From NCBI GenBank assembly GCA_902478715.1, contig CABSMC010000011.1, forward strand, positions 1-46,517: a DNA stretch of 46,517 nucleotides, read 5' to 3'. The DNA is from an uncultured Adlercreutzia sp. (GTDB lineage Bacteria; Actinomycetota; Coriobacteriia; Coriobacteriales; Eggerthellaceae). Position numbers and translations under genes: made by a program. Positions 40,986-46,517 of this stretch are shown here, piece after piece. The notes beneath the pieces are model-generated. The model saw only the letters and a list, made by a program, of their open reading frames with translations, did no database searches and was not told the origin of the DNA. Position 1 is the stretch's first letter. Each line of letters opens with the position of its first letter.

Positions 40986-42863
40986 CTAGACCTCCAGCAG
41001 GTTCACGACAACCATGGGACGCTGCTTGGTGCGCTCCCAGAGAAGCGAGAGCAACGCGTCGCGGGCGCCCTTGCGCAGTTCTTTCATGCCTCCGTCCTTG
41101 GAAAGGCACTTGCGCAGGGCGTTGGCCACGGTGTTCTCGGCCTCGTGGGCCAGATAGTAGTCGTCCCCGCCGGTGATGCCGTGCATGGACACCTGCACCT
41201 GGCCCACGAGCTTGCGATCCTTCATGTTCACGGCCGCGGCCACCGAGGCGAAGCCCTGGTTGCCGAGCGTGTTGCGCTCGTCCAGCACGTCCTGGGAGGT
41301 GTCGCCCACCGAAAGGCCGTCCACATAGACGATGCCCGAGGGCACGCCCTCGCCGCGCTCGACGCCCCGGGCGGAAAGCTCCAGAGAGTCGCCGTTCTCC
41401 AGCACGTAGATGTTGTCCGGGTCGACGCCGGTGGCCTCGGCCAGCTTCGCGTGGGCCCGCAAGTGCGTGGCCTCGCCGTGAACCGGCATGAAGTTCTTCG
41501 GCTTCACGATGGAGAGCATGATCTTCAGCTCCTCGGCCCCGGCATGGCCCGACACGTGCACCCGCGCCCGGCTCTTGTCGTACACGTCGGCGCCGATCTT
41601 GGCCAGCTGGTTGATGACCCGGGTGACGGCCTTCTCGTTGCCGGGAACCGGCGTGGCCGAGATGATGACCGTGTCGCCCTCCTCGATCTCGATGGTTTTG
41701 TGCTCGCCGTTGGCGATGCGGGCCAGAGCCGACAGCGGCTCGCCCTGGCTGCCGGTGCACATGATGACCACCTGCTCCGGCGGGATGCCCTTCAGGTCGT
41801 AGGCGTCGATGAGGTTGTCGTCGGAGATGTTCAGGTAGCCGAGCCGCCGCGCGATGTCGGTGTTCTGGATCATGGAGCGGCCCGTGACCACCACCTTGCG
41901 GCCGTTCTTCACCGCCGCGTCGCAGATCTGCTGCATGCGGTGGATGTGGCTCGCGAAGCTGGCGATGATGACGCGCCCCTTGGCCTGGGAGATGATCTGC
42001 TCCAGGGTCTTGCCCACCTCGGCCTCCGACGGGGTGAAGTTCGGGTTCGTGGCGTTGGTGGAGTCGCTCATCATAAGATCGACCCCCGTCTCCGAGAAGC
42101 GCGCCAGGGCGCCGAAGTCGGTGGTGATGCCGTCGATGGGGGTCTGGTCCAGCTTGAAGTCGCCGGTGTGCAGGACGTTGCCGGCCGGGCTCTGGAGGAA
42201 CAGGCCCACCGCACCGGGGATGGAGTGGTTCACGGCGAAGAAGTCCACCGTGAAGCAGCCGAGCTTGATCTCGTCGCCGGGCTTGATCTCGATGAGCTTG
42301 GCGTTCTTCACGCGGTGCTCGGCGAACTTGCCCTCGATGAGGCCGAGCGTGAGCTTCGTGGCGTAGATGTTCACCGTGCGGTCGAGATCCTTCAGAAGGT
42401 ACGGCAGCGTGCCGGTGTGGTCCTCGTGGCCGTGGGTGATGACGATGCCGCGCAGCTTGTCGGCGTTCTCCAGCACGTAGGTGTAATCCGGGAGGATGAG
42501 ATCGATGCCTGGGTGGTCGTCGTCGGGAAACATGAGGCCGGCATCGTCCAAGATCATGTCGCCGTTGCACTCGAAGGCGGTCATGTTCTTGCCGATGGCG
42601 TCAAGACCGCCGAGCGGGATGATCTTGAGCTTCGCGTTCGGATCCTTGCCCGCCTTCGAGCCGCGCCGCGGCTTTCGGCCGCCGGAGGGGGCCTCCTTGG
42701 CCGCCGCCGTCTCGCCGCGCGAGAGCTGCGGGCGCTTGCGCTCCAGGTTCACCCGCTTGAAGGAGGTGTTGTTCTTGCGGCGATCGTTGTTGCGCCGATT
42801 GGCGTTCTTGCCGTTGCCGCCCTCCGTGCGGCCGTTCTGCTTCTCTTGGTTTTCTTTGGTCAT
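40986..42863 (-). CDS. rnj: Ribonuclease J
   Basis: Predicted 625-residue metallo-beta-lactamase/beta-CASP nuclease with 5'-3' exonuclease and endonuclease activity in RNA maturation and decay. The metal-binding motif HGHEDHTG is near residue 143 and the beta-CASP and C-terminal motifs (including PVHGEATHLRAHAKLAEATG) follow. The first 78 residues are a basic, Asn/Arg/Lys-rich extension before the usual RNase J start (LKIIPLGGLDAIGKNM). Such basic tails occur in actinobacterial RNase J and may bind RNA. AAAGAGG lies before the ATG. Confidence 0.96.
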   Translation of the reverse strand: MTKENQEKQNGRTEGGNGKNANRRNNDRRKNNTSFKRVNLERKRPQLSRGETAAAKEAPSGGRKPRRGSKAGKDPNAKLKIIPLGGLDAIGKNMTAFECNGDMILDDAGLMFPDDDHPGIDLILPDYTYVLENADKLRGIVITHGHEDHTGTLPYLLKDLDRTVNIYATKLTLGLIEGKFAEHRVKNAKLIEIKPGDEIKLGCFTVDFFAVNHSIPGAVGLFLQSPAGNVLHTGDFKLDQTPIDGITTDFGALARFSETGVDLMMSDSTNATNPNFTPSEAEVGKTLEQIISQAKGRVIIASFASHIHRMQQICDAAVKNGRKVVVTGRSMIQNTDIARRLGYLNISDDNLIDAYDLKGIPPEQVVIMCTGSQGEPLSALARIANGEHKTIEIEEGDTVIISATPVPGNEKAVTRVINQLAKIGADVYDKSRARVHVSGHAGAEELKIMLSIVKPKNFMPVHGEATHLRAHAKLAEATGVDPDNIYVLENGDSLELSARGVERGEGVPSGIVYVDGLSVGDTSQDVLDERNTLGNQGFASVAAAVNMKDRKLVGQVQVSMHGITGGDDYYLAHEAENTVANALRKCLSKDGGMKELRKGARDALLSLLWERTKQRPMVVVNLLEV

Positions 42864-42894
42864 TCAATGCCTCTTTCTAAAGGTAGTAACGCGC

Positions 42895-42927
42895 AAAAAC
42901 GCCGACCCGAGGGCGTCGGGCCGGCGT
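42895..42927 (-). terminator. Terminator of dapA
   Basis: On the minus strand a 12-bp stem with one G-T pair (ACGCCGGCCCGA with TCGGGTCGGCGT) is followed by TTTT. It lies 23 bases after the dapA stop, between dapA and rnj. Confidence 0.85.
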
Positions 42928-42950
42928 CGCATCTTCAATGGTGGACGATT

Positions 42951-43853
42951 CTAGTCAAGAACACCGACCTCGCGCATGATGGAGGCCAGGCGCGCCGACT
43001 GCTCCGGCGTGGCGTCCACGAGCGGCAGGCGCACGCCGCCGACGGGGAAGCCGATGAGGCTCAAGGCCTCTTTCACGAGAATGGGGTTCGAGGTCTCGAA
43101 CAGGCCCTTCATGAGCGGCATCAGGGCCTCGTTGGCCTCGCGGGCCGCATCCCACTCGCCCTTGGCGGCCAGATCGACGATAGCCTTCATGCGATCGGGC
43201 GCGACGTTGCCGATGGTGGAGATGACGCCCACGCCGCCCAGCTCCATGATGTCGAGGGTGGACGAGTCGTCGCCGGAGTACACGTCGAAGCCGGCCGGAG
43301 CGTTGTCGATGATGTACTTGATCTGATCGAAGTTCCCCGAGGCCTCCTTGATGGCCACGACGTTGTCGCAGTTGTGGGCCAAGCGCAGGGTGGTGTCGCC
43401 CTCCATGTTGATGGAGCAGCGCCCGGGGATGTTGTACAGGATGATGGGCATGTCCGTGGAATCCGCAATGGTCTTGAAGTGGCGGTACAGGCCCTCCTGC
43501 GGGGGCTTGTTGTAGTAGGGCACGACGCACATGAAGCCGTCGACGCCCTGTTTGGCGGCATCCTGGGCGAAGTACACCGTGTCGGCCGTGCAGTTGTCGC
43601 CGACGTTCGCGATGACGGGGATACGGCCGTTCACGGCGCGCACCACGGCGCGGAACAGCTCGAGCTTCTGGGGGTAGAACACCGTGGGACTCTCGCCGGT
43701 GGTCCCGTTGACGATGAGGGCGTCGGCACCGCCGCGCACGAGTCGGTCGGCCAGCTCCTGAGCCCGGTCGAGATCGAGTTCGAGGTCGGCGTTGAACGGG
43801 GTGACCATGGCCGGAATCATGCGGCCGAAGCGAGGATCGCGCTTGAACTCCAT
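42951..43853 (-). CDS. dapA: 4-hydroxy-tetrahydrodipicolinate synthase
   Basis: Predicted 300-residue aldolase-fold enzyme that condenses pyruvate with aspartate semialdehyde in lysine/diaminopimelate synthesis. Conserved parts are AMVTPFNADLELDLDRAQEL, NGTTGESPT, VVPYYNKPPQEG with the catalytic tyrosine and VVAIKEASGNFDQ with the Schiff-base lysine near residue 168. AAGGAG precedes the ATG. dapB, the next enzyme of the pathway, is upstream in the same direction. Confidence 0.96.
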   Translation of the reverse strand: MEFKRDPRFGRMIPAMVTPFNADLELDLDRAQELADRLVRGGADALIVNGTTGESPTVFYPQKLELFRAVVRAVNGRIPVIANVGDNCTADTVYFAQDAAKQGVDGFMCVVPYYNKPPQEGLYRHFKTIADSTDMPIILYNIPGRCSINMEGDTTLRLAHNCDNVVAIKEASGNFDQIKYIIDNAPAGFDVYSGDDSSTLDIMELGGVGVISTIGNVAPDRMKAIVDLAAKGEWDAAREANEALMPLMKGLFETSNPILVKEALSLIGFPVGGVRLPLVDATPEQSARLASIMREVGVLD

Positions 43854-43906
43854 GGAAGTATCTCCTTAAACAAACTCGGGGGGCGTGGCTGCCCTAGCAC
43901 AGCTCT

Positions 43907-43915
43907 ATTATGCCA
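43907..43915 (-). promoter_or_regulatory. Possible dapA promoter (extended -10)
   Basis: On the minus strand TG-G-CATAAT is an extended -10 element 54 bases upstream of the dapA start. The -35 region (TTTCCC at 17 bases) is poor. No riboswitch-like fold is recognised in the short leader. Confidence 0.35.
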
Positions 43916-43990
43916 TGGTTGGCTCGACGGGGAAACGCGAGCGCCCGTAAGTCCGTCAAACGCACAACCTGCGCGGATAAGGTGCGCAGA

Positions 43991-44758
43991 CTAACCCATA
44001 AAGTTCTCGAGGCCGACGATGAGGCCGTCGCGCTCCCCTACGCTGCGGATGCCGAGGAGGACGCCGGGCATGTAGGAGGTGCGGTCCCACGAGTCGTGAC
44101 GGATGGTGAGGGTTTGGCCCAGCGATCCGAAGATGACCTCCTGGCTGGCCACAAAGCCCATGGAGCGCACGGAGTGAACCGGCACGCCGTCGATAAGCGC
44201 CCCGCGAGCGCCCTCAGCCTCGGCGATCTCCGTCTCGCGGCCGGGAGCCTCGCTCACGCGGGGGGCGCGGGCCTCCGCGATGATCTCGGCGGTGCGCACG
44301 GCGGTACCGGAGGGCGCGTCCTTCTTGTTGCAGTGGTGGTACTCGATGACCTCGGCCTCGGGGAAGTAGGGCGCGGCGGCCTTCGCGAACTCCATCATGA
44401 GCACGGCGCCGGTGGTGAAGTTCGGCGCGTAGAACAGGCACGTCCCCGGAGCCGCCGAGGCGGCCAGCCCCTCCAGCGTCTCGTTGGAGAGCCCCGTCGT
44501 GCCCACCACGCAATCGACCCCCCGAGGCAGCGCCACCGAGAGATTGCCCGCCACCACGTTCGGCTGCGTGAAGTCGACGAGCACATCGACGTCCGTCGCA
44601 TCCAGCGCCTCTGCCAGCGTGCCGAACACCGGGAAGGGCGCCTCCTTGGCATGGGGATCGATACCGCAGACCACCGTCATGTCGTCCGCGGCCGTCGCCG
44701 CATCCACTACCGCCGAGCCCATGCGCCCCGCATAACCCGCCACCGCAACTTTGATCAT
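43991..44758 (-). CDS. dapB: 4-hydroxy-tetrahydrodipicolinate reductase
   Basis: Predicted 255-residue NAD(P)H-dependent reductase following DapA in the pathway. The dinucleotide-binding loop is VAVAGYAGRMGSAV (near the N-terminus), and the catalytic region is EVIEYHHCNKKDAPSGTAVR with the conserved histidines and K of the KxDAPSGTA motif. ATG 44758 is used because GGGAGG lies 7 bases upstream; ATG 44776 further up has none. Confidence 0.95.
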   Translation of the reverse strand: MIKVAVAGYAGRMGSAVVDAATAADDMTVVCGIDPHAKEAPFPVFGTLAEALDATDVDVLVDFTQPNVVAGNLSVALPRGVDCVVGTTGLSNETLEGLAASAAPGTCLFYAPNFTTGAVLMMEFAKAAAPYFPEAEVIEYHHCNKKDAPSGTAVRTAEIIAEARAPRVSEAPGRETEIAEAEGARGALIDGVPVHSVRSMGFVASQEVIFGSLGQTLTIRHDSWDRTSYMPGVLLGIRSVGERDGLIVGLENFMG

Positions 44759-44832
44759 AGGAAACCTCCCATACACCAGTCAGATTCAACAAGAAGCGTG
44801 AACGCTATTGTAAAGCAACAACGTGAGAGCAA

Positions 44833-44973
44833 AGAGGAGACAGGGGGCGCCTTGACCGAGCGAGTTCCGCAGACGGTATCGAAGGCGAGAAGATTCAGGG
44901 ATTAATGCGTTCGGCGCGCCTTCGATACCGGCGAGGACTGTCTGAGCGAATCAAGGTGCCCCCTGTCTCCTCT
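44833..44973. repeat. Long imperfect palindrome (REP/MITE-like element)
   Basis: Outer arms of 23 bases (44833-44855 and 44951-44973) match at 22 of 23 positions, the exception being a G-T pair. Inner arms of 14 bases (CGGTATCGAAGGCG, 44874-44887, and its exact complement at 44917-44930) are nested within, leaving a 29-base loop. The outer ends read AGAGGAGACAGGGGGC inward on both strands. No ORF or target-site duplication was recognised. Confidence 0.8.
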
Positions 44974-45057
44974 CCGGGAGAGTCGCGGCGTGAACTTCTG
45001 CCTGAGCAATCCGAACACCATCTAGGCATCCCCTGCTTCTCTTTCGCCGGGGCATTA

Positions 45058-45077
45058 GGGCAGACCGAGGTTTGCCC
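45058..45077. repeat. Short REP-like hairpin
   Basis: GGGCAGAC and GTTTGCCC pair over 8 positions (one G-T pair) around the loop CGAG, followed by CCTACGGG. Hairpins of the type GGGCAAAC...GTTTGCCCCTAC are dispersed extragenic repeats in many genomes; assignment here is by appearance. Confidence 0.5.
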
Positions 45078-45112
45078 CTACGGGACGGAGCTAGTGAGGC
45101 GGATGCCGCTCG

Positions 45113-45144
45113 CAACAAGAAAGGGCCGCAATCGCGACCCTTTC
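45113..45144 (-). terminator. Terminator of pnp
   Basis: On the minus strand an 11-bp stem with one G-T-type imperfection (GAAAGGGTCGC with GCGGCCCTTTC, loop GATT) is followed by TTGTT. It begins 10 bases after the pnp stop codon. Confidence 0.8.
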
Positions 45145-45153
45145 CATAAAGCG

Positions 45154-46517
45154 CTAGTTGCTGCTGCCGCTCTCGTGGCGACGACGCGGTGTGCGGCCGG
45201 CGCGGCCGGGACGGTTGTCCTCCCGACGCTCGCGGCGCTCGTGACGCTCGCCCTTGTCGCGCGGAGCCGGGGACGCGGAAGCCGGCGCGTCCGGCTTGTC
45301 CAGGCGGTCCAGCGAGATCTTGCCCGTCTTCGGGTCGATCTCGAGCACTTCCACCTTCACGATGTCGCCCAGGCTCAGCACGTCCTCCACCTTGCCGACG
45401 CGGCCGTTGGCCACGCGCGAGATGTGCAGCAGGCCGTCCTTGCTGGGCGTGAGCTTCACGAAGGCGCCGAAGTCCTTGATGCCGACGACCTCGCCCTCGA
45501 AGACCTCGCCCACCTCGGGCTCTTTCACGATGCCCAGGATCATGTCCTTGGCCGCCTGCATGGCGGTACCGGAGACAGCGCCCACGTGGATGGTGCCGTC
45601 TTCCTGGATGTCGATGGAGGCGCCGGTCTCCTCCTGGATGCCGCGAACCACCTTGCCGCCGGAACCGATGACGTCGCGGATCTTGTCCACGGGGATCTTG
45701 ATGGTCTCGATGCGCGGCGCGGTCTCCTTCATCTCGGCGCGCGGGCCGTCGATGGTGTCCAGCATGGCGGCCAGGATGAAGGCGCGGCCCTCGTGGGCCT
45801 GCTTCAGGGCGCGGGCCAAAATCTCGACGGACAGGCCCTTGGCCTTGTTGTCCATCTGCAGGGCGGTGATGCCGTTAGGGGTGCCGCAGACCTTGAAGTC
45901 CATGTCGCCGAGGAAGTCCTCGATGCCCTGGATGTCGGAGAGGATGACCACGTCGTCGCCCTCCTTGATGAGGCCCATGGCCACACCGGAGACGGGCGCG
46001 GAGATCGGCACGCCGGCGTCCATCAGGGCCAGGCAGCTTCCGCACGTGGAGGCCATGGAGGAGGAGCCGTTGGACTCGAGCACCTCGGAGACCACGCGGA
46101 TGGCGTAGGGGAAGGTGTCGGTGTCGGGCAGCACGGGCACCAGTGCGCGCTCGGCCAGGGCGCCATGGCCCACCTCGCGGCGCTTCGGCGCCCCCATGCG
46201 GCCGGTCTCGCCGGTGCAGTAGGGCGGGAAGTTGTACTGGTGCATGTAGCGCTTGCCCTCTTCGGGCCAGATGGTGTCGAGGCGCTGCCACTCGTTGAGC
46301 ATTCCCAAGGTGCACACGGACATGACCTGGGTCTGGCCGCGCTGGAACAGGCCCGAGCCGTGCACGCGGGGCAGATACCCCGGCACGATGTACAGCGGGC
46401 GGATCTCCTCGGGGGTGCGGCCGTCGACGCGCTCGCCGGTCTCAAGGATCATGGCGCGCATGGCCCGCTTCTCGAGGGCCTTGAGGGCCGCCTTGATGTC
46501 GCTTCCCCAGGTAGTGC
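45154..46517 (-). CDS. pnp: Polyribonucleotide nucleotidyltransferase, C-terminal part
   Basis: The frame is open to the window edge, so the N-terminal half is missing; 454 residues are visible. They hold the second RNase PH domain (from GERVDGRTPEEIRPL; the catalytic region with GVAMGLIKEGDDVVILSDIQ and GIEDFLGDMDFKVCG), a KH domain (IPVDKIRDVIGSGGKVVRGI) and an S1 domain (VVGIKDFGAFVKLTPSKDG). The end is a basic, Arg-rich tail (ERRERREDNRPGRAGRTPRR). PNPase degrades RNA 3' to 5' with phosphate. It is the third major RNase in this segment. Confidence 0.96.
   Translation of the reverse strand, partial: TTWGSDIKAALKALEKRAMRAMILETGERVDGRTPEEIRPLYIVPGYLPRVHGSGLFQRGQTQVMSVCTLGMLNEWQRLDTIWPEEGKRYMHQYNFPPYCTGETGRMGAPKRREVGHGALAERALVPVLPDTDTFPYAIRVVSEVLESNGSSSMASTCGSCLALMDAGVPISAPVSGVAMGLIKEGDDVVILSDIQGIEDFLGDMDFKVCGTPNGITALQMDNKAKGLSVEILARALKQAHEGRAFILAAMLDTIDGPRAEMKETAPRIETIKIPVDKIRDVIGSGGKVVRGIQEETGASIDIQEDGTIHVGAVSGTAMQAAKDMILGIVKEPEVGEVFEGEVVGIKDFGAFVKLTPSKDGLLHISRVANGRVGKVEDVLSLGDIVKVEVLEIDPKTGKISLDRLDKPDAPASASPAPRDKGERHERRERREDNRPGRAGRTPRRRHESGSSN

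Larger units (their letters stand above)
44759..45153. other. Noncoding interval between dapB and pnp
   Basis: This 395-base stretch has no convincing ORF. From right to left it holds the pnp terminator (45113-45144), a REP-like hairpin (45058-45077), and a 141-base imperfect palindrome (44833-44973). No obvious dapB promoter was found in the 75 bases before its start. Confidence 0.7.

Noticed and set aside
43854..43990. Lysine riboswitch before dapA
   Set aside because: The leader from the likely start point is only about 45 bases, far too short for the roughly 170-base lysine aptamer.

Overview
The window looks like a chromosomal segment from a high-GC anaerobic actinobacterium of the class Coriobacteriia, most likely the Eggerthellaceae (genus not decided). 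The evidence is the strong GC bias, an Ech-type energy-converting hydrogenase, indolepyruvate:ferredoxin oxidoreductase with phenylacetate-CoA ligases, a GarA/OdhI-like FHA protein, menaquinone-type UbiA prenyltransferase, and a housekeeping gene order otherwise familiar from Firmicutes (pnp, dapA, rnj, ftsK, rodZ, pgsA, cinA, recA, rny, spoVS, miaB). No phage, transposase, CRISPR array or integration scar is visible.

Left part (1-2.5 kb): a tRNA-Pro(GGG) with its own promoter and terminator on the minus strand, a degenerate peptidase-S51-like gene, and the branched-chain amino acid carrier BrnQ. From 2.58 to 7.89 kb a compact six-gene operon encodes an Ech hydrogenase in the order echABCDEF; it should oxidise reduced ferredoxin, make H2 and move ions. 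From 8.0 to 19.9 kb follows a run of eleven plus-strand genes with small gaps or overlaps: a CDP-alcohol phosphatidyltransferase, a VanW protein, then paaK-ACT, a D,D-carboxypeptidase, a zinc-ribbon/FHA protein, iorA-iorB, ACT-paaK and gluQ. IorAB would supply reduced ferredoxin from aryl-pyruvates, and the ligases would act on the aryl-acyl groups, so this block and the Ech operon can be read together as an amino-acid fermentation and energy-conservation module.

Middle (19.9-23.9 kb): menA, a lipoprotein, a small membrane protein, dut and nrdR on the minus strand, and lexA on the plus strand. Between nrdR and lexA lies a LexA-box pair with divergent promoters. The minus-strand promoter reads directly into a 23-codon hydrophobic ORF with a good ribosome binding site, a candidate SOS-induced membrane peptide.

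Right part (24-46.5 kb), all minus strand: hflX (with a leader that carries a three-codon upstream ORF and an inverted repeat), dapF, miaA, miaB, spoVS, a stand-alone GHKL ATPase, rny, recX, recA (SOS promoter), a pgsA-cinA fusion, rimO, yajQ, a rodZ-like gene, ftsK, rnj, dapA, dapB and the 3' part of pnp. Three RNases (Y, J, PNPase) are in this segment. The 395-base gap between pnp and dapB contains a 141-base imperfect palindrome and a second REP-like hairpin.

The observations I rate highest are the LexA-controlled micro-ORF opposite lexA, the hflX leader, the GarA/OdhI-like FHA gene next to iorAB, the GHKL ATPase in the position held by ymdB in Bacillus, and the PgsA-CinA fusion.
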